From NCBI RefSeq assembly GCF_902702935.1, contig NZ_LR738855.1, positions 1,054,001 to 1,118,000 of the forward strand: 64,000 bases of DNA, written 5' to 3'. This document shows positions 37,204 to 46,507 of this stretch, one piece after another. Source of the stretch: Corynebacterium rouxii. Lineage in GTDB: Bacteria > Actinomycetota > Actinomycetes > Mycobacteriales > Mycobacteriaceae. The translations under genes were made by a program, and so were the position numbers. The stretch's first letter is position 1, and every line of letters starts with the position of its first letter. Under the pieces are notes generated by a model. It ran no database searches. It saw nothing but the letters and a program-made list of their open reading frames with translations, and had not been told where the DNA came from.

Positions 37204-37971
37204 TTACAGAAGGCTTGAAAGGAACGCCTTGGTGCGCTCGTGCTGCGGGTTATCAATGACCTGTTCAGCTGGGCCTTGCTCTACAATGACGCCGCCATCC
37301 ATGAAAGCAACGGTATCGGCAACCTCGCGTGCGAAGCCCATCTCATGGGTAACCACAAGCATGGTCATTCCACCTTGGGCAAGCTCTCGCATGACGCGTA
37401 GAACTTCACCAACAAGCTCAGGGTCGAGAGCCGAAGTAGGTTCGTCGAAAAGCATGAGCTTTGGCTCCATAGCAACCGCGCGGGCGATCGCTACACGCTG
37501 CTGTTGACCACCGGACAACTGGGCTGGATACGCGTCTGCCTTATGTTCCAATCCAACTTGCTTGAGGAGCGCCATTCCGCGAGAACGAGCCTCCGATTCC
37601 GAAACGCCCTTAACATGCACAGGCGCCTCGATAATATTTTCAATGACTGTCCTATGCGGGAACAAATTGAAGTTTTGGAACACCATGCCGATACCGGAAC
37701 GCTGTCGGGCAGCCTCTTTTTCGGAGATTTCATACAAAACTCCACCGCGTTCGCGATACCCAATGAGTTCACCGTCAACATAAAGGCGACCACCGGAGAT
37801 TTTCTCGAGGTGATTCACACAGCGAAGCAGTGTGGATTTACCTGAGCCAGACGGGCCGATAAGACAAGTAACTGTTCCTTGGGGAACTTGGAGATCGATA
37901 CCTTTGAGCACACTCAACTGGCCGTAGTTTTTACACAGTTTCTGTGCATCAATCATGAGATTGTCTGTCAT
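37204..37971 (-). CDS. Polar amino acid ABC transporter, ATP-binding protein
   Basis: A 255-residue ABC ATPase of the GlnQ/HisP type. Walker A is [20 protein letters not shown], the signature is [17 protein letters not shown], Walker B is [14 protein letters not shown], and the H-loop is VVTHEMGFA. It powers uptake through the permease encoded 3 bases upstream. It is the last gene of the three-gene minus-strand operon. Glutamine, cystine, histidine or arginine are all possible substrates. Confidence 0.93.
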   Translation of the reverse strand: MTDNLMIDAQKLCKNYGQLSVLKGIDLQVPQGTVTCLIGPSGSGKSTLLRCVNHLEKISGGRLYVDGELIGYRERGGVLYEISEKEAARQRSGIGMVFQNFNLFPHRTVIENIIEAPVHVKGVSESEARSRGMALLKQVGLEHKADAYPAQLSGGQQQRVAIARAVAMEPKLMLFDEPTSALDPELVGEVLRVMRELAQGGMTMLVVTHEMGFAREVADTVAFMDGGVIVEQGPAEQVIDNPQHERTKAFLSSLL

Positions 37972-37974
37972 GGC

Positions 37975-38919
37975 TTAGGCGCCTTTCTTAGGGGTGCGGG
38001 GAGTGTGAGGCTTGGGTGCTTCTGCGATGATGTCAACATTCTTTGGAAGGGTGCCTTCAGCGTCAGCAAGTGCTGCGAGTTGACGTGCAGTGAGCTGGCG
38101 TGTTGCGCCACGATCGTAATACTTTTCCAAGTAGTGCTGGGCAACCATGAGCAACGACGTAATCACCAGGTACCACGTTGCCGCCACGAGCAAAAGCGGT
38201 ACTGGGTCGAAAAGCGCCGCTGCGATATCGGTTGCGCGACCGTACAACTCAGAGGTGTAAGGGATTGCCACAACCAGCGAGGTGGTCTTCAGCAAAGAAA
38301 TAAACTCATTGCCAGTAGGTGGGACGATGATACGCATCGCCTGTGGCAATACAGTACGACGAATGGTCATCCACCAGCTCATACCTAAAGCCTTAGATGC
38401 TTCTGTCTGTCCCTCGGGAACTGCCTGGATACCAGAGCGGACAATCTCAGACATGTAAGCAGCCTCATTAAGTCCAAGACCAACGACTGCAAGAATAAAC
38501 ATGTTGGAAAGCAAGTTTTCCAACGAAATTTCGGTAAAGCCCAAGTTGATGCCACTGTAAATAGATCCCAATAGTCCCCAGAACACCAACTGGACGTAGA
38601 CCGGAGTACCTCGGAAGATCCACAAATAGAACCACGAAATACCACGCAAAACGGGGTTTGGCGACATACGCATAATCGCTACAATGCAGCCTAAAATGAC
38701 ACCCATGAGCATCGATAAAATCGTGATAGCTAGCGTATGTACTGCAGCAGAAGCGATGCGTGTATCAAAAAGGTACTGGCGATAAATATCCCAGCCGTAT
38801 GCATCGTTAGTAGCAGCGCTAATAAGAAACCAAACAAACAGCGCGAGAATAATAATGGCAGCTACCCAGCGGCCCGGATGCCGCAATGGTTTTGCCTGAA
38901 TAGGTTGTGGGGAAGTCAT
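37975..38919 (-). CDS. Polar amino acid ABC transporter, permease
   Basis: A 314-residue HisM/GlnP-type permease with five or so membrane segments. The EAA loop is in LNEAAYMSEIVRSGIQAVPEGQTEASKALGM. A C-terminal cytoplasmic tail of about 50 residues rich in Ala, Pro and Lys is longer than usual. It is the middle gene of the operon. The start (ATG 38919) lies 57 bases after the binding-protein stop. Confidence 0.92.
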   Translation of the reverse strand: MTSPQPIQAKPLRHPGRWVAAIIILALFVWFLISAATNDAYGWDIYRQYLFDTRIASAAVHTLAITILSMLMGVILGCIVAIMRMSPNPVLRGISWFYLWIFRGTPVYVQLVFWGLLGSIYSGINLGFTEISLENLLSNMFILAVVGLGLNEAAYMSEIVRSGIQAVPEGQTEASKALGMSWWMTIRRTVLPQAMRIIVPPTGNEFISLLKTTSLVVAIPYTSELYGRATDIAAALFDPVPLLLVAATWYLVITSLLMVAQHYLEKYYDRGATRQLTARQLAALADAEGTLPKNVDIIAEAPKPHTPRTPKKGA

Positions 38920-38976
38920 GGATAAGTCCTTTTAACGAGGGGAAATAAACAGGGAAGTTGCACGCAAAGTGTCGAT

Positions 38977-39870
38977 TTAGACGGGTTTTTCGTTGATCAT
39001 TCCTTGCTCAACATAACCTTCTTTGACTCCCCACATGTTCAAAATCTTTTGGTAATCGCCAGTCTTGATGAGATGTTCTAAAGCTGCGGCGATTGCTGGT
39101 CCCAAGGGCGAACCTTTAGGCACGGCAAAACCGTAAGGAGCCGCGTCGAAGATTTCACCAGTAGTAGTGAGCTTGCCCTCTGCACGTTCGACAGCCCATC
39201 CCAACACAGGGGAGTCCGCGGAAAAGACATCTGCGCGCCCTAGAACTAGCGCGGTAGCCGCCTGATCAGATGTGGCATAAGGAAGAATTTCTACTGGTTT
39301 TTTACCCTCGGCGATACATTTTTCCCGCAAAGGATACGCATCGTCGGTTTCTGCCACCGTGGTGCGTTGTACTGCGATGGTCAGACCGCAGGGATCTTCG
39401 CGAGAGACCGAAGAGTCCTTTTGCACGCCCCATTGAATGCCGGCATACAAAAAATCGACGAAATCATAGTTTTCACGACGCTCGTCGTTATCTGTAAAAC
39501 CAGAGGCACCCACGTCGATTGTTCCTGCGCTTAACGACGGAAGAATCAATGAAAAGTCTTGCTGCTGAGCCTCATATTTCAGACCCATTACCGCTGATAC
39601 TGCCCGCATCAAATCCATCTCCATCCCAATGATGTTGTGATTGGAGTCCTTGAATTCGAATGGTGCGAACGGTGGGTTAGCGCCTGCCACCAAGGTGCCG
39701 CGATTGGCTAGATCTTGCGGAACCATGGCGGCGATCTCGGGGACAACGGCTGGGGTTACTTCCACCCAAGAATCCGGATGGCCTTGTTCTTCGTTGGTAA
39801 CACACGCAGTAAGCGGTAATGTCAACGCGGCCGTGGCGCATACAGCCACAACGTGAGAGCGGATTGTCAT
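38977..39870 (-). CDS. Polar amino acid ABC transporter, substrate-binding lipoprotein
   Basis: A 297-residue solute-binding protein. The lipobox is LTLPLTACV (Cys about residue 22), so it is tethered to the membrane. It has the family-3 binding-protein core: FAPFEFKDSNHNIIGMEMDL, DVGASGFTDNDERRENYDF, and the late GSPLGPAIAAALEHLI. It is the first gene of the operon. ATG 39870 has TATTAT (39878-39883, minus strand) 7 nt upstream, so the operon probably starts leaderless. Confidence 0.92.
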   Translation of the reverse strand: MTIRSHVVAVCATAALTLPLTACVTNEEQGHPDSWVEVTPAVVPEIAAMVPQDLANRGTLVAGANPPFAPFEFKDSNHNIIGMEMDLMRAVSAVMGLKYEAQQQDFSLILPSLSAGTIDVGASGFTDNDERRENYDFVDFLYAGIQWGVQKDSSVSREDPCGLTIAVQRTTVAETDDAYPLREKCIAEGKKPVEILPYATSDQAATALVLGRADVFSADSPVLGWAVERAEGKLTTTGEIFDAAPYGFAVPKGSPLGPAIAAALEHLIKTGDYQKILNMWGVKEGYVEQGMINEKPV

Positions 39871-39939
39871 TCTTAAAATAATACAGTGATGTTCATAATA
39901 TTAAGAATTCCTATCGCGGGTATCCACAAAACGGGGTAG

Positions 39940-40872
39940 CTATTTGTGGTGTAAGTTCTTGCGCTCGAGCAAAATTTCCGTGAGCACTACGCAAGCTACA
40001 ACTGCTGCGCCCAAGGCAATAAATCCAAATGTTGTGCCTGAACTAGCTGGTGGCCAGAGAAGATTGGCATTGTCCGTTTGCCATGGCCATAGTGCGCGAA
40101 GGGAACCGAGCATCATGCCAGCCATGGTGGCCAAGGTTAGCGTGTGGTGGCGAGTCATGAGAACATCGAGGATCTTGATAAAACATGCCAAGCCTGTGAT
40201 AGCGCCAGCAGCGAATACTGCGATGATGGTGAAGTTACGGTCACTTACCGCTTGGATTATTGGCTCGTAAAAACCCAGCGCCAGCAAAATAAATGAGCCG
40301 GATACGCCAGGTAGGACGAGCGCACACACGGCAACCATTGCTACAAAGAAAACGGCTAGTAGCGATGGGTCAGTCTTAGGTTCTGAGGTCATGCTCGTGG
40401 CAAAGAACGTAGCAATAGTGCCAATAACAAACAGAAGTAGGGCTGGCAATTTCTGAGAGTTCAAACTTTCAGCCCGGATCATACGCAATGGAACCACGAT
40501 TGATATCGCAACCATTCCTAGGAACAGGGCACGCGCTGTCACAGGGTGGTGATCAACAAAGTGGTGCATCACGGAAGACATTGTAAATACGGCGCCGATC
40601 ATGCCTACGGCTACCGATGCCAAAAATCCCCACTCCACATTTTGGATGGAAGTTTTAAGCTGGGATCGATCACTTATTAGGACACGCACAATATGGACCA
40701 GGGCGTTGCCATTGTGGATTGCTCGTTCATAAATGCCGGCGACTAGAGCAACGGTGCCGCCAGAAACGCCTGGCACCAACTCTGCGAGTCCGATCAATGC
40801 ACCAAAAACCACATTGATTACTGCGTTGATGGGGCGAGTCTTACTAGTATTGGCCTTCACAGGGGAGGTCAT
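39940..40872 (-). CDS. DUF368 membrane protein, candidate polyprenyl-phosphate (C55-P) transporter
   Basis: A 310-residue polytopic protein with the DUF368 hallmarks IGLAELVPGVSGGTVALVAGIYE and VLPGVSGSFILLALGFYEP, two internally repeated PGVSG re-entrant motifs. DUF368 proteins (PopT) have been shown in other bacteria to recycle undecaprenyl phosphate across the membrane for envelope synthesis, and the same role is inferred here. ATG 40872 was chosen (MTSPVKANTSK) since GAGAAAG sits upstream. The frame's earlier start at 40893 adds an unlikely MRRESRT. Confidence 0.85.
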   Translation of the reverse strand: MTSPVKANTSKTRPINAVINVVFGALIGLAELVPGVSGGTVALVAGIYERAIHNGNALVHIVRVLISDRSQLKTSIQNVEWGFLASVAVGMIGAVFTMSSVMHHFVDHHPVTARALFLGMVAISIVVPLRMIRAESLNSQKLPALLLFVIGTIATFFATSMTSEPKTDPSLLAVFFVAMVAVCALVLPGVSGSFILLALGFYEPIIQAVSDRNFTIIAVFAAGAITGLACFIKILDVLMTRHHTLTLATMAGMMLGSLRALWPWQTDNANLLWPPASSGTTFGFIALGAAVVACVVLTEILLERKNLHHK

Positions 40873-41041
40873 GGTTCTACTTTCTCGTCTCAAAGAGCGC
40901 GGTTGAATGAACTCTCCACTGTAACCTACTGCGTTAAGAGAACCTGTTTTTATTGTGAAATCTCGTCAAATTTGTGACGCGATTAAGAAAGCGCGCTCGG
41001 ATGTGAGCCTGTCTATTGGATTAGGGAAAGTAGGAAAAACG

Positions 41042-41083
41042 AAAAACGCCTTGTACTAGAGAAAATTCTAGCGACAAGACGTT
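41042..41083 (-). terminator. Terminator of the tRNA-Leu gene
   Basis: On the minus strand AACGTCTTGT...GCTAGA (41083-41067) pairs with TCTAGTACAAGGCGTT (41060-41045), with minor mismatches, followed by TTTTT. Confidence 0.7.
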
Positions 41084-41091
41084 ATAAGTAG

Positions 41092-41165
41092 TGCCCCTGG
41101 TGAGACTCGAACTCACACTGCACGGGTTTTGAATCCGTTTCCTCTGCCAATTGGGATACAGGGGC
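41092..41165 (-). tRNA. tRNA-Leu (anticodon CAA) with a short variable loop
   Basis: A 74-nt cloverleaf on the minus strand. The acceptor GCCCCTG pairs with CAGGGGC, the discriminator is A, the D-loop contains AATTGG, and the anticodon stem ACGGA/CCCGT (one A-C mismatch) encloses TTCAAAA (anticodon CAA). The T-arm is GTGAG-TTCGAGT-CTCAC. The variable region is only 5 nt (GCAGT), although leucine tRNAs normally carry a long extra arm. The anticodon says Leu and the architecture is class I. Confidence 0.85.
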
Positions 41166-41266
41166 GCTGGAAAAAACTATAGACCATCAAGGTAGGTTTA
41201 TGCCAAATCGCCTGTTCGTAGGGTGGATTCGGGCAAATGTTAGATGTACTCGTTAGACTGGCTGCC

Positions 41267-43936
41267 GTGACTTCCAATGCGAACCGACTCATGCTTATCG
41301 ACGGCCACTCGATGGCCTTCCGCGCGTTCTACGCGCTGCCTGCGGAGAACTTCTCTACATCTGGTGGACAGGCGACGAATGCCGTTTACGGATTTCTGTC
41401 GATGTTGTCGTCTCTGCTCGTTGAAGAAAAGCCAACCCACGTAGCAGTTGCGTTCGATGTTGGCCGCCAAACATTTCGAACCGAGATGTTCCCTGAATAC
41501 AAAGCGCAGCGTGAGGCTGCACCACCAGAATTCAAGGGACAGGTGGAGATTATTAAAGAGGTCCTAGAGACTTTGGGAATCACCACCTTGGAAAAAGACA
41601 ACTTTGAAGCGGACGATATTATCGCCACGTTGGCTACGGCGGCGGGTCCACTTGGTTTTGAGACGTATATCGTTACTGGTGATCGCGATTCTTTCCAATT
41701 AGTAAACGAATCAACCACGGTGTTGTATCCCATGCGTGGTGTATCTGTTCTTCATCGTTTCACCCCAGAAGCGGTGGAAGAGAAATATGGGTTAACGCCA
41801 GCGCAGTATCCAGATTTTGCGGCATTGCGAGGGGATCCTTCAGATAATTTGCCTAATATCCCAGGTGTTGGCGAGAAAACCGCCACAAAGTGGATTGTCC
41901 AATATGGAAGCTTGGAATCCTTGCTTGCTCATGCCGATGAGATTAAAGGCAAAGCTGGTAATAGCTTCCGCGAGCGTTTAGACCAAGTGCGGATGAATCG
42001 GACTTTGACTGAGATGGTCAAGGATCTCGAACTTCCTTATGTCCCAGATCAGCTGGAGCGCAAACCCGCTGATGCCTCGGCAATTGCATCTAAGTTTGAT
42101 GAACTCGAATTTGGATCGAATCTTCGTGATCGTGTGATCCATGCAGTTGATGCGCAGGGAAATGTGCCTGAGGGGTCTGAAGAAGACAAACCTGAAGTCG
42201 TCATCGATCATGAAAAACTAGCATCATGGCTTGCCAATCGCGCTGGGCAGTCGCTGGCATTGTATGTGCGCGGCCATGGTAGCCCCGCCGGCGGTGATGC
42301 TGAGTCGGCGGCGATCGTCGATAAGCAATATCATGCCGTAGCACTTGATTTCAGTGATCTTGACGCAGATGATGACCAAGCATTTGCGCAGTGGATTGCT
42401 AGTGATTCGCCTAAATACCTACATGAAGCTAAAGCTGTATTTCATATGCTCGCAGGCAGGGGCTACACCCTCAACGGGATTGAGCATGATACTGCAATCG
42501 CAGGGTACTTATTGCGTCCCGGTCAGCGTACGTATGATCTGAAAGATGTGTATCAGCGCCATTTGCAACGTCAACTAAGTGGGGGCACTAGCGAAAGCGG
42601 TCAACTCTCGTTGCTTGACGCGCCTGATGCTCAAGAACTTGTTGACAATGCTGTAGCGATTTTGGAATTAAGCAGTTCGCTCACCGCGCAGCTACAAGCC
42701 ATCGATGCGTATGAGCTTTACCGGGAAATGGAGCTTCCACTTGTCGGTGTGCTGGCGCGCATGGAGGCAACTGGAATTTGTGTCGATGTGGCCACATTGC
42801 GGGAACAGCGAGACGTATTTGTTGAGCAGGTTCGGGAGGAAGAACGCGCTGCTCGGGAACTTGCGGGGGATGAGGCGTTAAATCTGTCGAGCCCTAAGCA
42901 GCTTCAAGTGGTTTTGTTCGACACCTTGGGGCTTCCTAAGACTAAGAAGACCAAGACTGGATACTCCACGGCAGCAAAAGAAATAGAATCGCTGGCTGTT
43001 AAAAATCCCCATCCATTCCTTGATCATCTCTTGGCGCATCGAGAGTTCCAAAAGATGAAAACGACTCTCGACGGCCTCATTAAAGCAGTCGGAGATGACG
43101 GCCGTATTCACACTACGTTTAATCAAACAGTCGCCTCAACTGGTCGTTTAAGCTCAACCGAACCGAACTTGCAAAACATTCCTGTGCGTACTCCGGCAGG
43201 AAGGAAAATCCGCTCAGCTTTTGTCGTAGGCCAGGGATATGAGTCCCTGCTTACTGCAGACTATTCACAGATTGAGATGCGTGTTATGGCGCACCTTTCT
43301 GAGGACCCAGGTTTGATCGAGGCTTATCAAACGGGCGAGGATCTCCACAATTACGTGGGTTCGAAGGTCTTCGATGTGCCAGTTGATCAGGTAACTCCTG
43401 AATTACGCCGCCGAGTTAAAGCGATGAGCTATGGGTTGGTTTATGGGCTTTCTGCATTTGGGCTTTCGCAGCAATTAAACATCCCTGCTGGTGAAGCCAA
43501 AGTGATCATGGAGAGTTACTTCGAACGATTTGGAGGGGTAAAGCGATACCTTGATCAAGTAGTCGAACAAGCCCGAAAGGATGGGTTCACGTCGACCTTG
43601 TTTGGCCGTCGACGTTACTTACCGGAGCTTTCTTCAGATAATCGAGTGGCACGGGAAAATGCCGAACGAGCTGCCTTGAATGCTCCAATTCAAGGCACGG
43701 CAGCAGACATTATTAAGATTGCAATGCTGCGTGTCGACGCCCGCCTTACCGCCGAAAACTGTCAATCGAGGGTGCTTCTTCAAGTTCACGACGAATTAGT
43801 ACTCGAGGTAGCTTCAGGGGAACAAGAAAAGGTTCAACAACTTGTAGAAGAAGAAATGGACGCGGCTATTTCACTGCGCGTACCGCTGGAGGTTTCTGCA
43901 GGTGTCGGTTCTAACTGGGAAGAAGCTGCACACTAA
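41267..43936 (+). CDS. polA: DNA polymerase I
   Basis: An 889-residue polymerase for Okazaki-fragment and repair synthesis. It has an N-terminal 5'-3' exonuclease (LMLIDGHSMAFRAFYA, VTGDRDSFQLV, PGVGEKTA), a middle domain resembling a degenerate 3'-5' exonuclease, and a C-terminal polymerase domain with DYSQIEMRVMAHLS (motif A), RRVKAMSYGLVYGLSAFGL (motif B) and QVHDELVLEV (motif C). GTG 41267 was preferred to ATG 41237 because TAGACT at 41254-41259 lies 7 nt before it, giving a leaderless mRNA and a protein that begins just before the conserved LMLIDG. Confidence 0.95.
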   Translation: MTSNANRLMLIDGHSMAFRAFYALPAENFSTSGGQATNAVYGFLSMLSSLLVEEKPTHVAVAFDVGRQTFRTEMFPEYKAQREAAPPEFKGQVEIIKEVLETLGITTLEKDNFEADDIIATLATAAGPLGFETYIVTGDRDSFQLVNESTTVLYPMRGVSVLHRFTPEAVEEKYGLTPAQYPDFAALRGDPSDNLPNIPGVGEKTATKWIVQYGSLESLLAHADEIKGKAGNSFRERLDQVRMNRTLTEMVKDLELPYVPDQLERKPADASAIASKFDELEFGSNLRDRVIHAVDAQGNVPEGSEEDKPEVVIDHEKLASWLANRAGQSLALYVRGHGSPAGGDAESAAIVDKQYHAVALDFSDLDADDDQAFAQWIASDSPKYLHEAKAVFHMLAGRGYTLNGIEHDTAIAGYLLRPGQRTYDLKDVYQRHLQRQLSGGTSESGQLSLLDAPDAQELVDNAVAILELSSSLTAQLQAIDAYELYREMELPLVGVLARMEATGICVDVATLREQRDVFVEQVREEERAARELAGDEALNLSSPKQLQVVLFDTLGLPKTKKTKTGYSTAAKEIESLAVKNPHPFLDHLLAHREFQKMKTTLDGLIKAVGDDGRIHTTFNQTVASTGRLSSTEPNLQNIPVRTPAGRKIRSAFVVGQGYESLLTADYSQIEMRVMAHLSEDPGLIEAYQTGEDLHNYVGSKVFDVPVDQVTPELRRRVKAMSYGLVYGLSAFGLSQQLNIPAGEAKVIMESYFERFGGVKRYLDQVVEQARKDGFTSTLFGRRRYLPELSSDNRVARENAERAALNAPIQGTAADIIKIAMLRVDARLTAENCQSRVLLQVHDELVLEVASGEQEKVQQLVEEEMDAAISLRVPLEVSAGVGSNWEEAAH

Positions 43937-43985
43937 TTCCAAGCTGGAATTGGGCCCGTGGCCGAGCATGGAATTCAGTCACGGG

Positions 43986-44753
43986 CTAACGGCAATGAGT
44001 GACAAAAATAGCCGTTCCTGGAAAGATTCGACCTCTCAGCGGTGACCATTGGCCCCATGTTTCAGTGAGATTGGTAGGCCATTCTGGTTCAATGAGACGA
44101 TCTAGCATGAATCCAGAGGCATTAAGGAGCTCGATCCAATCACCCATAGTGCGATGGAATTCTGCGTAGGTTATTTTGCCATTCTTATCGCGTTCTATGT
44201 AACTTCGATCAAAATAAGACAGCTCAGCGCATAATCCTGCTTCGGTGGGATCGTCTGGGAAGATCCATCGCATGGGATGATTTGTGGAAAACACGAATCT
44301 GCCACGAGGCTTAAGGCACCGTGCAATGTCTTCTAACACTGGGCCCAAATTTTCTATGAAGGGGAAGGCGCCAAAAGCGGAAAATACTACATCGAAGCTG
44401 TTGTCTTTATAGGGAAGATTCATGGCGTTAGCCTGGGCGAGAGGCACGTTGAGGGGGCAGTGCCGAAGCATGCCCATTGATAGATCAAATCCCGTAACAA
44501 AGGCATCATAATTATTTGATAGCCAGCGAGAACATGGGGCAGATCCGCATCCTATCTCCAAAACATTTAGTCCTGAAATATCACCCAATAGATGTGCCTC
44601 GCTTTCTGCGAGCATTTCTGGGCACCAATGAAATCCATTGAGATATGCCGCATGGTCGTTGTGATAACGCTGGGCATCTGAATCCCACCAATCTCGATTG
44701 GCGTCCGAGATTTCTTGATTGTTGTGGTGGTCTTTATAAGAGGTGTTCATCAT
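43986..44753 (-). CDS. Class I SAM-dependent methyltransferase (UbiE/type 11)
   Basis: A 255-residue methyltransferase. SAM motif I is LNVLEIGCGSAPCSRWL, then FDLSMGML (motif II), and NSFDVVFSAFGAFPFIE followed by LKPRGRFVFSTNHPMRW. The fold is common to small-molecule methylases and the substrate cannot be read from sequence. It is convergent with polA. A GCCCGTG/CACGGGC inverted repeat at 43954-43986 overlaps its stop. Confidence 0.85.
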   Translation of the reverse strand: MMNTSYKDHHNNQEISDANRDWWDSDAQRYHNDHAAYLNGFHWCPEMLAESEAHLLGDISGLNVLEIGCGSAPCSRWLSNNYDAFVTGFDLSMGMLRHCPLNVPLAQANAMNLPYKDNSFDVVFSAFGAFPFIENLGPVLEDIARCLKPRGRFVFSTNHPMRWIFPDDPTEAGLCAELSYFDRSYIERDKNGKITYAEFHRTMGDWIELLNASGFMLDRLIEPEWPTNLTETWGQWSPLRGRIFPGTAIFVTHCR

Positions 44754-44963
44754 CGATCATTCTTTTCCATTCAAACTGCTTGATCTAGCTGGGATTATGT
44801 ACTACTGTTGTCACAGCGTGTCTGTGCTTAAGTTGCAGGTTGTCTTAGTAGGAGGATGGCACTGTAACTCTAGTGGGATCAAACACCAAGGTTATGCGGT
44901 GTTTTGAGAGACGCGTTCCTGTCCATCAACGATTCCTGCATTATTTTCGGAGCATTTATACAT

Positions 44964-46424
44964 ATGCCAACCAACAACGTCCCTCAGGTTGCGATTAACG
45001 ACATCGGAACCGCTGAGGATTTCCTCGCTGCAGTCGACGCAACCATCAAGTACTTCAACGATGGTGACATCGTCGAGGGCACCGTGGTCAAGGTTGACCA
45101 TGATGAGGTTTTGCTTGACATCGGATACAAGACCGAAGGTGTTATCCCTTCCCGCGAGCTGTCCATCAAGCACGACGTCGATCCAGATGAGGTTGTCGAA
45201 GTCGGCGACCAGATCGACGCACTTGTTCTCACCAAGGAGGACAAGGAAGGCCGTTTGATCCTTTCCAAGAAGCGTGCACAGTACGAGCGTGCATGGGGCG
45301 CTATCGAGGAGCTCAAGGAGAAGGACGAGCCAGTTACCGGTACCGTTATCGAGGTTGTCAAGGGTGGCCTCATCCTCGACATCGGACTGCGTGGCTTCTT
45401 GCCTGCATCCCTCGTTGAAATGCGTCGTGTTCGCGACCTCGATCCTTACATCGGTCAGCAGATCGAAGCAAAGATCATCGAGTTGGACAAGCAGCGCAAC
45501 AACGTTGTTCTGTCCCGTCGTGCATGGCTTGAGCAGACCCAGTCTGAGGTTCGCTCCGAGTTCCTGCACCAGCTGCAAAAGGGTCAGGTCCGCAAGGGTG
45601 TCGTTTCCTCTATCGTCAACTTCGGCGCATTCGTCGATCTCGGCGGTGTCGACGGCCTCGTTCACGTTTCCGAGCTGTCCTGGAAGCATATCGATCACCC
45701 ATCTGAGGTTGTCACCGTTGGTGACGAGGTCACCGTTGAGGTTCTCGACGTCGATCTCGACCGTGAGCGCGTTTCCCTCTCCCTGAAGGCAACTCAGGAA
45801 GATCCATGGCGCGTATTCGCACGCACCCACGCTGTTGGCCAGATCGTTCCAGGTCGCGTCACCAAGCTCGTTCCATTCGGTGCGTTCGTTCGCGTCGAAG
45901 AGGGCATCGAGGGCTTGGTTCACATCTCCGAGTTGGCTCAGCGCCACGTTGAGGTTCCAGATCAGGTCGTTAACGTCGGCGATGAGGCTATGGTCAAGGT
46001 CATCGACATCGACCTTGAGCGTCGTCGTATCTCCTTGTCCCTCAAGCAGGCTGACGAAGACTACACCGAAGAGTTCGATCCATCCAAGTACGGTATGGCT
46101 GACTCTTACGACGAGCAGGGTAACTACATCTTCCCTGAGGGCTTCGATCCAGAGACCAACGAATGGCTCGAGGGCTTCGACGAGCAGCGTCAGGCTTGGG
46201 AGGCTCGCTACGCTGAGTCCGAGCGTCGCTTCCAGCTCCACACTGTTCAGATTGAGAAGAACCGTGTTGCTGCCGCTGAAGCTGCAGCAACAGGCGAAGC
46301 TACCAACTACTCCTCTGAGTCCGCTGAGGCAGCTCCGGCCGCAGCTAACACCGAGGCAGAAGGTGGCTCCTTGGCTTCCGACGAGCAGCTCGCTGCTCTG
46401 CGCGAGAAGCTCGCTGGTAGCTAA
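44964..46424 (+). CDS. rpsA: 30S ribosomal protein S1
   Basis: A 486-residue protein with four S1 RNA-binding motifs in tandem, each recognisable by G-x-V-...-GGxxV/GAFV...GxxGLVHxSE (for example GVVSSIVNFGAFVDLGGVDG and the following repeat). Actinobacterial S1 is this size and lacks two of the six E. coli repeats. The Ala/Glu-rich C-terminal tail follows the last motif. It helps mRNA binding on the 30S subunit. ATG 44964 (MPTNNVPQVAIND) follows CGGAG. The frame is open from 44904 but the extra residues are not family-like. Codons are highly biased, as expected for strong expression. Confidence 0.96.
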   Translation: MPTNNVPQVAINDIGTAEDFLAAVDATIKYFNDGDIVEGTVVKVDHDEVLLDIGYKTEGVIPSRELSIKHDVDPDEVVEVGDQIDALVLTKEDKEGRLILSKKRAQYERAWGAIEELKEKDEPVTGTVIEVVKGGLILDIGLRGFLPASLVEMRRVRDLDPYIGQQIEAKIIELDKQRNNVVLSRRAWLEQTQSEVRSEFLHQLQKGQVRKGVVSSIVNFGAFVDLGGVDGLVHVSELSWKHIDHPSEVVTVGDEVTVEVLDVDLDRERVSLSLKATQEDPWRVFARTHAVGQIVPGRVTKLVPFGAFVRVEEGIEGLVHISELAQRHVEVPDQVVNVGDEAMVKVIDIDLERRRISLSLKQADEDYTEEFDPSKYGMADSYDEQGNYIFPEGFDPETNEWLEGFDEQRQAWEARYAESERRFQLHTVQIEKNRVAAAEAAATGEATNYSSESAEAAPAAANTEAEGGSLASDEQLAALREKLAGS

Positions 46425-46446
46425 TCAGTACTGATTAGAAGCCTTT

Positions 46447-46492
46447 AAAGGTGGTAGCCCTAGCAAATGTGCTAGGGCTACCACCTTTTTCT
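46447..46492 (+). terminator. Strong intrinsic terminator of rpsA
   Basis: A 19-bp arm at 46447-46465 (AAAGGTGGTAGCCCTAGCA) pairs perfectly with 46470-46488 across a 4-nt loop, then T5. Confidence 0.9.
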
Positions 46493-46507
46493 TCGACGCA
46501 TGGCGTG

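Noticed and set aside
43954..43986. GCCCGTG/CACGGGC inverted repeat as a polA terminator
   Set aside because: The 19-nt loop and lack of a T tract make it weak, and it overlaps the neighbouring stop codon. It was left as a remark only.
44892..46241. 449-codon open frame antisense to rpsA
   Set aside because: It mirrors the biased codons of rpsA. The product is a low-complexity acidic Leu/Asp/Val-rich protein with no promoter or SD, and rpsA is certain.
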